41,538 bases of DNA, from positions 1-41,538 of the forward strand of contig JANTQF010000317.1 in NCBI GenBank assembly GCA_032988165.1, given 5' to 3'. The notes beneath the pieces are model-generated. The model was not told the DNA's origin. It saw nothing but the letters and a program-made list of their open reading frames with translations, and made no database searches. The DNA comes from Emmonsiellopsis sp. PD_33 (Eukaryota; Ascomycota; Eurotiomycetes; Onygenales; Ajellomycetaceae). Shown here in pieces: positions 1-10,519 of the stretch. Position 1 is the first letter of the stretch. Every line of letters begins with the position of its first letter. Made by a program: the position numbers and the translations under genes.

Positions 1-497
1 AGCTTGGGTTGGCAACCTTTCTATAAAGAGAATAGCAGAGTGGCTACCACTAAGCTCACTAAATTAGATGTAAACCATTACACTCCACTATCTGAGATCA
101 ATCTGCTCTGAGTTACTAAACACGCCCTAAGGAGAAGAAGAGTTTAGTTAGTTCTGTGTGAAGGTTATTAGCCTATCTAACCTCTATTTATAGTTCACCA
201 ACTATCCATATTATTCTTAAGCTGGAAGATTCCATTTATCTCATTTACAGCTAGGCAGGCAGAGAAGAGATGGCCAACCCCCCCGAAACAGCAGAGAGAG
301 TTATGACTGGCCAGGGAGCAAGGAATCCAGCCCCCCGTATACCCATACAAGAAGAGGCGGGAAAAAAAGTTAAGAGTAACTACGTTATGTATTTTCAGCA
401 GAAAGCATAGTAACTAGTAACTAACTAACTACATGCACACACACAACAATAATCCAACCAATCCATACCCACATGAAACAAACAAAACAAGAAGAAG

Positions 498-540
<43 letters not shown>

Positions 541-1008
541 AAAATTACCCTTTTCCTGATAACTAGTCAATTGAATTGAATTTAATGACAAATATTTTTG
601 TTTTCTTGCATTCCTTGCTTAGTTATTTATTTGTTTGCTTTGTTATGTTGGACGCCCACACTCGAATCTATGCAACAATGGACACGACTAACATTTGAAA
701 CTGTTCAAGTTAAAAAAAAAAAGGGAAAACCATCGTTTTAAAAAAAGACAAAATTCGACCCATTTCGTTAAGCTATCGAGAAGAAGAAACCTAAGAGGGA
801 AAAAAGAAAGAACATGCATGATTCATATGATATGGAGAATTAAAAAAAAGAAAAAAAGACTGCTAAAACAAAGATATGAAAAAACCATTAGAACGCTCCC
901 ACCACCGAGCGAGAGCCCCATTCGACCGTTAAACCGTTAAAAAAAACAAGGAAATCGTAAAACTCTTTTTTTTGGTTAAGAAAAGGAAAGGAGACAAAAA
1001 GAGAACAT
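1..1008. other. Gene-free flank downstream of hsp70
   Basis: No convincing coding region is seen. The short open frames here are lysine- and arginine-rich products of A-rich sequence. The stretch holds a GAAA microsatellite (see 499-544), a run of T-rich sequence near 595-640, and the presumed 3' untranslated region of hsp70, which ends at 1009 on the minus strand. The first 250 bases look like ordinary moderately AT-rich intergenic DNA. Confidence 0.6.
499..544. repeat. (GAAA)n microsatellite
   Basis: About eleven tandem GAAA units, visible directly, in the intergenic region downstream of hsp70. Such tracts vary in length between strains and can serve as typing markers. Confidence 0.9.
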
Positions 1009-1982
1009 TTAGTCGACCTCCTCGACAGTTGGGCCGTCGTCTCCACCAGCACCAGCGGGGCCGCCAGCACCAGGGAATCCGCCAGGGCCACCGGCACCGG
1101 CGCCGGGGAATCCGCCTGGAGCACCGCCCTCGGATCCGTAGAACTTCATCATGATGGGGTTGGCAACACTGTTAAGAATATGTTAGTATAACGCTCATTT
1201 TCCATTGTCGGGGGAAAGGAGGTGTGGACATACCCTTCAAGCTCCTTCTGCTGGGCCTCGTACTCCTCCTTGGTGGCGGTCTGGTTGTCATCCAACCAAG
1301 CAACGGTTTTGTCGATCTCAGCCTTCAGCTTCTCCTTGTCGCCAGCCTCGAGCTTCTCATCGACCTTGGAGTCGCTCATGGTGTTGCGGAGAGAGTAGGC
1401 GTAGGACTCGAGGCCGTTCTTGGCGCCGATACGGGCAGACTCGGCCTCATCCTCAGCCTTGTACTTCTCGGCCTCAGACAACATGCGCTCGATATCCTCC
1501 TTGGAGAGACGGCCCTTGTCGTTGGTGATGACGATCTTGTTGGTCTTACCAGTGCCCTTCTCGAGAGCGGAAACGTTCATGATTCCGTTGGCATCAAGAT
1601 CGAAGGTGACCTCAATCTGGGGAACACCACGGGGAGCAGGGGGGATGCCAGTAAGCTCGAATTTGCCGAGGAGGTTGTTGTCCTTGGTGCGGGCACGCTC
1701 ACCCTCGAAGACCTGGATGAGGACACCGGGCTGGTTGTCGGAGAAGGTGGAGAAAGTCTCAGACTTCTTGGTGGGGATAGTGGTGTTTCTCTTGATAAGA
1801 GGAGTCATGACACCACCAGCGGTCTCAATACCGAGAGACAATGGGGCGACGTCAAGGAGGAGGATTTCGTTGGTGGACTTGGACGAGGTATCGCCAGACA
1901 GGATAGCAGCCTGGACGGCAGCACCGTAGGCAACAGCCTCATCGGGGTTGATGGACTTGTTGGGCTCCTTGCCGTTGAAGAA

Positions 1983-2024
<42 letters not shown>

Positions 2025-2567
2025 GCCGACAAGGACGATCTCGTGGACGGAAGATTTGTCGATCTTGGCGTCACGGAGGACACGCTCAACAGGCTCCATG
2101 GTGGAGCGGAAGAGGTCCTGGCAGAGCTCCTCGAAGCGGGCACGGGTGATGGAGGTGTAGAAGTCAATGCCCTCATAGAGAGAGTCGATCTCAATGGAGG
2201 TCTGAGCAGCAGACGAGAGAGTGCGCTTGGCACGCTCGCAAGCAGTTCTGAGGCGGCGCAGGGCACGGGGGTTGGACGAGAGATCTGTCATATGCGAGTT
2301 AGCGACTAGTTCCAGTAATATATTTCTTCGGGAAGAGGAAAACACATACCCTTCTTGTTCTTGCGCTTGAATTCGTTTACGAAGTGGTTAACAAGTCTGT
2401 TATCGAAGTCCTCACCACCCAAGTGAGTGTCACCGGCAGTAGACTTGACCTCGAAGATACCCTCCTCGATAGTAAGGAGAGACACATCGAAGGTACCACC
2501 ACCCAAGTCGAAAATGAGGACATTGCGCTCACCCTCGGTCTTCTTGTCAAGACCATAGGCGATAGCA

Positions 2568-2599
<32 letters not shown>

Positions 2600-3165
2600 G
2601 TTAAGGCCAGCAATCAGACCGGCATCCTTGGTGGCCTGGCGCTGGGAGTCATTGAAGTAGGCGGGGACAGTGACGACGGCGTTGTTGACAGTGCCGCCCA
2701 GGTAAGACTCAGCAGTCTCTCTCATCTTGGTCAGGACCATGGAGGAGATTTCCTCGGGGGTGAACTGCTTGGTCTCGCCCTTGAACTCGACGGAGATGAT
2801 GGGCTTGCCGCCCTTCTCGACGATCTTGAAGGGGAAGTGCTTCATGTCCGACTGCACCTCGGCGTCGGCGAACTTGCGGCCGATGAGACGCTTGGCATCG
2901 AAGACTGTGTTGATGGGGTTCATGGCGACCTGGTTCTTGGCGGCATCACCGATCAGACGCTCGGTGTCTGTGAAGGCGACGAACGAGGGCGTTGTGCGGT
3001 TGCCCTGGTCGTTGGCAATGATTTCAATGCGGTCATCACGGAAGATACCCACGCAGGAGTACGTGGTACCCAAATCGATACCTGGGAGAGGAGTTAGCAG
3101 ACAGACAGACAGGGAGAAGGGCAGCAAAGTAGATGGAGAGCACACATACCGATAGCGGGAGCCAT
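1009..3165 (-). CDS. hsp70: Cytosolic Hsp70 chaperone (Ssa type)
   Basis: ATP-dependent cytosolic and nuclear chaperone that folds nascent and stress-damaged proteins. Four exons on the minus strand: 3165-3150, 3081-2350, 2284-1234 and 1168-1009, joined by introns of 68, 65 and 65 bases with GTATGT donors. The spliced product is 652 residues, normal for the family. It begins MAPAIGIDLGTTYSCVG, carries the ATPase signatures IFDLGGGTFDVS and VLVGGSTRIPKIQ, and ends with a GGFPGAG-rich tail and the EEVD motif that binds TPR co-chaperones, which marks the cytosolic form. The first exon codes only five residues plus one base. Upstream lie a heat-shock element and a TATA-like box, so heat induction is likely. 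Identification is very secure; paralogue naming (SSA1 type) is by family. Confidence 0.98.
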
Positions 3166-3362
3166 TTTGAAGAATTAGAGGTAGAACAGAGGAAGAGACG
3201 GGTATTATGGGAAGTAAGATATGGTACAAGAGACGAAGCAATCAGTCTCTGGGGGGGAGAAGAGAGAAGAGAGATGAAGACGGAGAGAAGAAGAGAAGAA
3301 GAGAAGAGGCGATGATAAAAGGAAAACAGGAGAGCCGGCGTGGTTGTGCGAGGCCAAAATTG

Positions 3363-3369
3363 TTTATAT
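3363..3369 (-). promoter_or_regulatory. TATA-like box of hsp70
   Basis: Reads ATATAAA on the minus strand, about 200 bases before the hsp70 start codon and about 25 bases downstream of the heat-shock element. The position is right for a TATA box given a leader of roughly 150 bases. The transcription start is not visible from sequence. Confidence 0.55.
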
Positions 3370-3392
3370 GAGGGCGGTGAATTTTTGGCGCC

Positions 3393-3402
3393 AGAAGCTT
3401 CT
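3393..3402 (-). promoter_or_regulatory. Heat-shock element
   Basis: The palindrome AGAAGCTTCT contains GAAnnTTC, two inverted nGAAn units recognised by heat-shock factor Hsf1. It sits about 230 bases upstream of the hsp70 start codon and just upstream of a TATA-like box. A third perfect unit is not present at the next position, so this is a minimal element; other weaker units may lie nearby. Confidence 0.6.
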
Positions 3403-3510
3403 AGCAACCACACAAGGTTTCGATGCGCGTCCACCGCCTTCCACCCACTCCTCCACAGTCAACCATTACTGCTGGCAATTCACCGTCTCTACACTCCTGC
3501 CCTGACTCCA

Positions 3511-3540
3511 GCCTACTCCAGCCTACTCCAGCCTACTCCA
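3511..3540. repeat. 10-base tandem repeat
   Basis: Three exact copies of GCCTACTCCA, with partial copies on both sides (about 3500-3560). It lies about 345 bases upstream of the hsp70 start codon. Confidence 0.85.
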
Positions 3541-3640
3541 GCTACTACTGCCTACTCCTCCCTTCTGCTCGAGTTTCCCGCGCGGCCACAGCTGTCCAAC
3601 TCAGCCAGGACAGTCAAGCACAGTCAAGCAGAGAAGCGAA

Positions 3641-3689
3641 TGACGTAATCAAAGTGGGATGTTTCCAGAGTCCGGCGGGCGGTGGCAAA
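3641..3689. promoter_or_regulatory. CRE-like and PACE-like sites upstream of hsp70
   Basis: TGACGTAA at 3641-3648 matches the ATF/CREB site. GGTGGCAAA at 3681-3689 matches the yeast proteasome-associated control element bound by Rpn4. Both lie about 480 to 520 bases upstream of the hsp70 start. Short motifs arise by chance; the match is exact but function is inference. Confidence 0.3.
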
Positions 3690-5256
3690 GGTGGCCAACT
3701 GCGGAAGTCTGTTTGTTCTCGCGGGTTCCAATTTCCAATTTCCACCTCGATGAGTCAATGCCTGCTCTCCGTGTTCTTCCCGGGCTCCCACGATACAGCT
3801 TTTTCATATGGATACTCTGGCTGACCTCATGGCTGGTAACTAGTCGACTAGTCCCTTTTGAGCTAGTCCCTCGGAATTGCAGGTCCCTGATGGACAGGAG
3901 GTATTTCTGTAGGCAAACAGCCAGCACAGCTTCGGAAATACCACTCGCTTTCCTGTCAGGGATTCCATTGGGCCATTCCCCAGGGTGGACAAAGGATTGG
4001 CTACTAATAGAATATATAGACTGATAGATAACCCACGCAGGCAGGGTTGGGTTGGGTTGACTTGACGTTCTTTTAGTTTGAGAGTAGAGTGAAGCCTTTT
4101 ATTTCTTTCCCCCTCCCCGTCTTTGTTGAATAGCAGCCTTCAGAATACGCTGTGTATCATCTGTGAGGTCTTGGAAGGGGCGAAGAAAGAATCAAAGGAA
4201 CTTGTGTGATGGCTGCATATAAAGGGAATCCTTTCCGCATTCGAACAGGGTTGGTGGTTTCATGGAGACAACGAGAGGAAATAGAAAAAGGCCAAGAAGA
4301 GAGAGAAATGGATTATGAAAGGGCGTTTCCGGGGCAAAATATGTATGTACGTGTTTAATGGGGTTCTGGATATAGAGCGGGCTTCTCTTGGGATTGGTGG
4401 TCGTCGTCGCATGCTCTGCGGCTATCCGGATGGGAGAAGTTATCTATTAGTTAGTAGTTACGGAGTACGTCCACATGGACCGAACCCTTTTGTTTGCGGC
4501 AGTTTGAAGGAAACCAGATCCAACCATCCCATCTATATGTAGCCCATACACTGAAGATGTGGAAGTAGGGGCCGTTTACATCACCCATCCATCCATCCAC
4601 CTGACAGATCCCTGGCACATCTAGAACAGGGACTGCGCAAGGTCAAGCATATTTAATAACCCCTTGTTTCCCACCCTTCCCCATCTCCCATATGGCTGAC
4701 CCATCATTACACAACATCGAGCCATGCATCCCTTGTGGCACCGTGCCTATCACCAACCCGTGTCGTGCAATTGTTTTCATCGCATCTTTTGTTTCCGGAC
4801 GGGTAGATTTGACAGACAGTTGACATTTCTGGCACCCGCCACGTCACTGATTGTGGTAACTAGTGCACGCAGGGCCGTTGAGGCTTTCCCGTGTATAGTA
4901 TCACTATATCATGTAGGTTAATACCGCCAACGGCAGCGAGATTTTCCGTCCTTCAGGCACCAGCCAGAGTCAAGGAGGAAGAAAGTAATGGGATGGGTTA
5001 AAAAAAAACGTAATTTAGATCACCTGTCAGCTTTTGACAATGGAGCAAGTCGACATGAAAGAACTTCCCCGATTCCAAGACCGCTTGGGGCCGTGACGGA
5101 CAAGGATCGAAGCCACGGGAGGTGCGACAGACTTGCGCGTGTCATTTCTCCATTTCTCCATGCGTCGAATAGCCCAGGGTATCCATATATCATCTTTGTA
5201 AGAGGTATATCAATGCTACATACCGTAAAATGATACCCTGTGACGGACTTCGAAGG

Positions 5257-5264
5257 TATATAAA
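5257..5264 (+). promoter_or_regulatory. TATA box of the peptide precursor gene
   Basis: TATATAAA, about 185 bases upstream of the start codon at 5447. The leader between them is C- and A-rich, as is usual in fungal 5' untranslated regions. Confidence 0.6.
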
Positions 5265-5446
5265 TGAGACGAGAGAGCCTTCCACTCCCGCAAAATGAAG
5301 AGTTCCCTTCTCCCTCACAGATTACCTCGAGCCCTCCCAATCATCCCACATAGCCCCATCCATCGAGACAATTACTTGAAAGAGTCATCACTTTCGTCAC
5401 ATATTCACATCCCCGAACACACACACACACCAAAACAAGAGAAACC

Positions 5447-5893
5447 ATGCGTCCCATCCACGCCCTCGCCGCCCTAGCCATCGGCTTTGCAGCCACTGCC
5501 TCCGCCGCACCCGCCAACGTGCCCGAGAATGCAATTGCAGAGTTAAAGGTGCCCGGCAACACGGTGGTTGTTGGGGATGATGTGAAGCGCTCCGCCGCAC
5601 CCGCCGACGCGGGCGAGAATGCAGTTGCGGAGTTAAAGGTGCCTGGCAACACGGTGGCTGTTGGGGATGTTGAGAAGCGCTTGGGGAAGCGGTTTAGATA
5701 TTGGTACTGGCTTGCTCCTGCTGATGAGGCTGAGGTAAGTGATCCCCTTTTTTTTTGCGCATGTGTAACTATGGCAGGTAATAAGTTGGTGGATGTTGAA
5801 AATGCTGATGTTTTGAAACAGCCAGCGCCAGAGCCGGAACCAGAGCCAATTGCGGAGCCGGAGCCCGAGCCGGAAGCGGTGGGCAAGAAGTGA
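5447..5893 (+). CDS. Secreted Kex2-processed repeat peptide precursor (candidate)
   Basis: Not a family I recognise. Exons 5447-5734 and 5822-5893 are joined across an 87-base intron (GTAAGT donor, CTGAT branch, ACAG acceptor), giving 119 residues. The intron is in frame and has no stop, so retention would give 148 residues. Residues 1-20 form a signal peptide ending ATASA. Residues 19-48 and 49-78 are tandem repeats that share ENA-AELKVPGNTV-VGD and end in Lys-Arg. Another Lys-Arg at 81-82 precedes FRYWYWLAPADEAE (83-96), then a Pro-Glu tail ending GKK. Signal peptide, repeats and dibasic sites are the layout of fungal Kex2-processed peptides, which include alpha-type pheromones and ustiloxin-type cyclic peptides. 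There is only one aromatic core, and no UstY-type (DUF3328) gene lies in the window. Start choice rests on the signal peptide and TATA box. Secretion is well supported; the role is unknown. Confidence 0.75.
   Translation: MRPIHALAALAIGFAATASAAPANVPENAIAELKVPGNTVVVGDDVKRSAAPADAGENAVAELKVPGNTVAVGDVEKRLGKRFRYWYWLAPADEAEVSDPLFFCACVTMAGNKLVDVENADVLKQPAPEPEPEPIAEPEPEPEAVGKK
5501..5680 (+). repeat. Two tandem 90-base coding repeats
   Basis: Units 5501-5590 and 5591-5680 are directly abutting and match at 80 of 90 positions by my count. Each encodes 30 residues ending in Lys-Arg. The first unit begins one codon before the last residue of the predicted signal peptide, so the duplication boundary straddles the cleavage site. 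Confidence 0.95.
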
Positions 5894-6442
5894 AGGGTTT
5901 TGGGAAGCAGTAGTGTGAAAAGGAGGAATTGGCTATCGTGATGCTTGGGGATGCGAGGTTATGGTTGATGGGTATTATCTTGGGTAGATTATTGTGGTTG
6001 GAGCTGTATGGACAATGCCTGTTCTCCAATCTGTGGGGTATGAATGGAGAGATCGTGTTAGCCAGTATCAAGAAGTAACAGAACAAGCAAAGTCCTTTTT
6101 TCACTGATTCCAGTCCAATACCTGATGGAGTTCCCTGTCATCCAGAGTCGCGAGTGCCATCATGAAAGGGAGATGGAGTCGGAGTCATGTGACAGTCCTA
6201 TGCGCGCCATGTTTTAGCGTGCAGCACCGCGTCCAGCAGCAGCCAATCACAACAGCGGCGTGTCCTGCTGCATTTCTCTGCTTCCAAGCTCAAGCCTTCG
6301 ACAACAACTCCCCGCTCACAACAAACAAACCTTCTCTCAGCCCATTCCCCGTTCTCCCACCACCTTCGTTTCTCTCTCGCGTCGCCCGTGCTTTTCCCAC
6401 GCCTTCCCTTTACAAACACGCTACAACACCACCACCATCATC
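5894..6442. other. Intergenic region, peptide gene to chz1
   Basis: Holds the 3' end of the peptide transcript and the chz1 promoter. A GTCATGTGAC site near 6184 is one base off the CACGTG sites seen in other promoters of this window. The last 150 bases are a C-rich pyrimidine leader typical of fungal 5' untranslated regions. No gene seen. Confidence 0.6.
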
Positions 6443-7037
6443 ATGGGAGACAACGGAGCTACTACCTTTGGCGCCGGCGCAACTGGCGGTCTGGACAAGG
6501 GCAAGGGCAAGGAAAGCGAGAACCCTCAGTTCGCTGATGTGAGCATGGGAGAGGAGGATGACAGCTCTTCTGACGAGAGTGCTGCTGAGGAGGTAGGTTT
6601 TAAACCCCCGTCCCCCTCCCTTCTACAAGACCTTCCCCACTAACAACCTTTTGCGCATCTGTAGCAGGTTGACGGTAAGATTCTCCATTGGCGATTCCAC
6701 ACCACCCATTTGCATTTTCACAGGCAGAATCCACAAGATGTGGCCTTCCATCGCAACACGCGCCGCCTCATTTGTCTCTTTGAATTTATCCAACTTTGCT
6801 AACCAATCACCCCACGCGCAACCATACACAGAAGACGACGAGGCCGCCCAGGACGACCTGAACGAGATCTCCGAAGAAAACATCATCAACAGCGGCCGAC
6901 GCACGCGTGGCAAGGTCATTAACTTCGCCGAGGCCGCTGCCAAGGCGCAGGAGGCCGGCGAGGATCTGGACGACGACGATGACGATGAGGACTTCCGGGG
7001 CCAGGATAACGATGGTGATGACGAGATGAAGGATTGA
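6443..7037 (+). CDS. chz1: Histone H2A.Z-H2B chaperone Chz1
   Basis: Small acidic nuclear chaperone that delivers H2A.Z-H2B dimers to the SWR1 remodeller. Exons 6443-6592, 6668-6674 and 6832-7037 give 120 residues, a usual length. The N-terminus is Gly/Lys-rich, then comes an acidic patch (GEEDDSSSDES), then the conserved CHZ motif EDDEAAQDDLNEI..NIINSGRRTRGKVINF, and a second acidic tail (DDDDDDEDF). The middle exon is only 7 bases (GTTGACG). It is required to keep frame and restores the acidic start of the CHZ motif. Its acceptor is a tandem TAGCAG, so use of the first AG would give a 10-base exon adding one Gln without shifting frame. The CHZ motif makes the call secure; the micro-exon is deduced from frame and splice sites. 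Confidence 0.93.
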
Positions 7038-8597
7038 ATGGGGGGACGGGGGGCGCGCCGGAACTAGGATCAAAACAACAAAAGACGGGCGTTCTTTTTT
7101 TTCATTCCCGTTGTTTCTGCGGCAGGGCGTGGTTTCAATCTAGGTGTGGGTTCGTTCCCTGCGTACTATGCACTACCTATCAGGCGATTTGATGGAGCTC
7201 TATTCTCGCAATTCCTTTTTTTTTTCTATGTTGGGGGAGATCATGCCAAATCTGAGGACGCAATGAAGGAAATGAGCGATGAAAATCAACACAACTTTTA
7301 CTAGGGGCGAGGTCTTTAGGGTATTGAAATGAAAAGCCTACATATCAGCCAGGATTCTAACTAGTTCCTTTGTACTCTGGAAAGTTCAATCTGCAGCTTC
7401 GGACTTGAAACATTAAAATTAAGAAAGGGACAAAAAGATCTGATTTCCTGTCACCTTGAGTGTTCCGCCTTGGGTGTTGGCGTTCCTGTTCCGCCTGCAA
7501 TGTTTGCTGGCCACTGGCCAGGCAACCCGCCTGCCAAGACGCTAATGGGGTGGAAGCTGGGGAGCTTCGACAACCTCGCTTCAACCTCGCTCAATACTGA
7601 TACTAATTAAAAAACTGACATTTCTTCTTTCGTCTCACTCGATGCCTTTGGACAAATCAAACTAAAAGCCTACTGACTCTGGATTTGATCCCAGATAGTG
7701 CATAACTCCTACAAGTATTAAAATCTCCAGCGCTCAGACTGATTGAGAATGATATTCACCACATTGTTATATGACTTAATCATCAAAGCAGACAGATAGA
7801 TACAGTTCATACTCAGGGACTATCTATAGTTGGACACTAACCAGCTAGTTTGAAAATAACATCCAACATGGGCGCCACGGATTCTCCCGAAAAAGGTACA
7901 CTGGACATCCACTCTAAACCACACTCAAGAAAGTAACTTCCGGCAGCCATATGGGATGACCGTGGTATCAGCCACCGGACAAACAGGGAGTTCGCTGACA
8001 AGGAATACAACCTTGCAATCCAATCTCCAAAACGTTGAATGGTGAGCTGCAAATATCGCCGCATACTTGGGCCTGTGCCGCGCCCTATTTTGGCATGGAT
8101 CGCATGGGGCACCAAGAGACGTTGCGGATATGGTCAGATTGAAAGATGTTTAGCTCATACAATGACGCTGCGCAGGTAGATGGGGAAATCGTTAGATCCT
8201 CGCACCCATCCAGACCTGGTCAAATGCGGCGATTCAGCAGAGTTCAGTGATAATGCTGCCCGCTGTCTGGGGCTATATAGTATCATTTTAAGATGTTTAG
8301 GGGGTTGGAAGCTGTGATGTAGTATATTTTAGGCTTTGATTTACCTAAGGAATAGGAATTACTTCTTGATAATGACATTCATACATCTATTTCCATCTCA
8401 AAGTTTTAACCACAGTATTCTCTCGTCTTGGCCTGGAATTTGCCAAGCCGCCAAACCCCAGCCCAAGCAAAACCCAATGACTAAGCGAGCCCTGACCTGC
8501 TGCTCCCTGCACCAAACGATCTGGCTATCTCAACATCTCCCGTCAACGAATAACGAATAATGTCTGCGTTCCCCCATCTTTGCTAATACAAAACACA
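7038..8597. other. Gene-free region between chz1 and bet1
   Basis: About 1.56 kb with no coding region that I can support. There are T- and A-runs near 7097 and 7207 (3' end of chz1), and moderately AT-rich DNA from 7600 to 8400 with short scattered open frames lacking family features. The final 150 bases are probably the bet1 promoter and leader. No tRNA-like B box with a matching A box was found. Confidence 0.55.
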
Positions 8598-9371
8598 ATG
8601 GCGTCGAGGTATGTCCCCGACCATACGGCATTCCGCAAACTGTTTCTCCCTCTGTCCGTCCACTGACGCTATGGCAGGTTCCCGCATTCATCGCTCCACC
8701 AGCGAGATCCCCGAGCCTCCTCGAGCCTCTTTGATTCATACGGCGGCGGCAGTAGCGACAGAAATCGACAACCCAGCCGGTCGCCGGGTAGGGTTGGCGG
8801 GTATGGCTTTTCCGGATCGCCTAACGGCCATCTAGATGCGGCGGGTGCGGGATCATATCGAGCGGCGACTCCAAATTCCAAGTATGTCTGCTCTCCGCCT
8901 TTTTGATATCGGGTCTGGCGGGGTTCCCGTTGGTTCGATACGCGTGGTTGTAAAGGAGAGCTTTGAGCTAACGGTTATCCCGCTTTGGGGGTGGAAATAT
9001 AGAGGTCAATATTCCGATGCAGTCCTTTCCTCGCTCGAGTCGCAAAATGAGACAGAAATAGAGGGTATGCATGCGAAAGTGAAGATGTTGAAGGATGTAT
9101 GTCATTTTCTCCCCCTGTCTACTCTCTCCCCAAAAAAGCTGCCCAGCTCTAATGCCCTCCTCAGATAACCATCGCAATCGGCGACGAAATCCGCGACTCC
9201 TCCGCCCTCGCTGAGAAAATGAACGATACATTCGACAACACAAGAGTCCGGCTACGGGGCACTATGAACCGGATGCTCGTCATGGCAGAGAAGACGGGCG
9301 TGGGCTGGAAAGTCTGGTTGGGCTTCTTTTGCGCCGTCTTCATGCTTTTCACATACGTGTGGCTCTTTTGA
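8598..9371 (+). CDS. bet1: ER-Golgi Qc-SNARE Bet1
   Basis: Membrane SNARE on ER-derived COPII vesicles that pairs with Sed5, Bos1 and Sec22 for fusion with the cis-Golgi. Four exons: 8598-8608, 8678-8881, 9003-9096 and 9165-9371, giving 171 residues. The first exon is 11 bases (MAS plus two bases). The Ser/Gly-rich N-terminus (RFPHSSLHQRDPRASSS, GRVGGYGFSGSPNGH) is typical of filamentous-fungal Bet1. The SNARE heptads run from YSDAVLSSLESQNETEIEGM through ITIAIGDEIRDSSALAEKM to MNRMLVMAEKTG, followed by a single C-terminal transmembrane helix (WKVWLGFFCAVFMLFTYVWLF) that ends the protein, as expected for a tail-anchored SNARE. All three introns keep frame and have GTATGT donors. Very secure. 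Confidence 0.96.
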
Positions 9372-10519
9372 ACCCTGACCCCCCCAGGCTGAAATACCCA
9401 CTTGGTCAGCGGAGAATGCGAAAGAAGCGGACCCGAGGGGGACATGCCACAAGGGCAGAAATGCCGTCATTCCTTCCCCGCAAGGAATAATAAGCTATCC
9501 CCCCTACCTGAAACCATAAACGCTCAAGGGATGGCCAACCGGGTTTGCCCCTTGATCCAACCAACCAACCTACCCCCTCCTTCAACCGCCAGGCTCCGCT
9601 ATATCCACCTCAACGACCTCGATGTCCCTTTATATACGTATTCCGTCCGTTACAGCCATGCATTCATGCATCCATTTTCCGTCCCAGCGCATATACGGAG
9701 TTTGTTTTCGTCATTTTCTGAATCGGAGCCGTCCAAAGATCTTTTTTTTAATCGTTGGCTTTTTGGCGTTTTCATTAGAACAAATCGGGCCAATTCTCTT
9801 ATGCGAAACACGCTCCCCGAAACGATTTGATTGTTTTCTACTCGGCCTTCCTATACCTTCTCAATCCCTATAAACACCCACACCTTATGCGCGAGGCCGG
9901 TCAATGATGACTTTTGACATGAGGGGTATCGAAATAAGAGTTTCCCGTCGCCCTGGCATTCTGGGGAGGAATCTCGAGTTTGTCCTTTTTACTGTTTGTT
10001 TACTTATTCCGTGGCGGGTTGCTTTTGAATTTTTGAATCCCTTTTTATTCCCCTTTCTAAATGTCTCATTAATTTCTCTTGTAGAGATTGTTTCTCCCCA
10101 GCAATAGGGTTTCGTTTTTTCTTTTTCTTTGATGCTTTTTCTTTTTCTCTGGCGCATAGCATGGCAATGGGTTATGCAGAGTATACGATACTTATAATTC
10201 ATACATGCTGCATACATAATTTTACCTTTTTTTATTTTAATGGGTGGTTTTGATATGACTGTTTCGTGTTCATAGCATGCATGGTGAGGATCTATCACGA
10301 AGTACTGGAGAAAACAGGCCTTTGGATATTCTAGGGGTGTCATAACAAGCGCACAGGAAAAAAATAAAATAAAAAGAAGCCACCCGGTACCGTATCCTCC
10401 ATAATAAACGCCTTGCTCATCTTGAATTAAAAAAAAACATACTCGCTCTCCTCTCCATCCATACATCGCTCTAAAAACCACGCTCTAAATAAATCACGTA
10501 GGACGAAAAAAAAAAGTTT
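9372..10519. other. Convergent 3' region between bet1 and apc15
   Basis: The two flanking genes converge here, so this is 3' untranslated and spacer DNA. Many T and A homopolymers are present. A 198-codon open frame on the minus strand (9885-10481) has basic, low-complexity content and no family resemblance, and is not called. Confidence 0.6.

Larger units (their letters stand above)
3194..5446. other. Long intergenic region between hsp70 and the peptide precursor
   Basis: No gene is supported. The region holds the hsp70 promoter, a 10-base tandem repeat at 3511-3540, a doubled CAGTCAAGCA near 3610-3630, a CRE-like TGACGTAA (3641-3648), a PACE-like GGTGGCAAA (3681-3689) and the TATA box of the peptide gene. 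The open frames within it have no family resemblance and no coherent splice structure. A non-coding RNA cannot be excluded by reading. Confidence 0.55.

Noticed and set aside
1224..2309. Long open frame of 361 codons on the plus strand, antisense to hsp70, and another at 2384-3097
   Set aside because: It is the mirror of a highly conserved, codon-biased Hsp70 gene. Such antisense frames have been mistaken for NAD-glutamate dehydrogenase in the past. It spans no intron logically and has no independent support.
5447..5893. Calling the peptide precursor an alpha-type mating pheromone gene
   Set aside because: Signal and Lys-Arg layout fit, but there is a single core that lacks the Cys..Pro-Gly-Gln pattern of related pheromones, and the acidic Pro/Glu repeats follow rather than precede it.
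8882..9002. GGTTCGATAC, a tRNA B-box-like sequence near 8934
   Set aside because: It is inside bet1 intron 2; no A box and no cloverleaf pairing could be found around it.
9885..10481. 198-codon open frame on the minus strand
   Set aside because: It lies in the 3' flank of apc15, is built from A/T homopolymers, has no family features and no plausible promoter.
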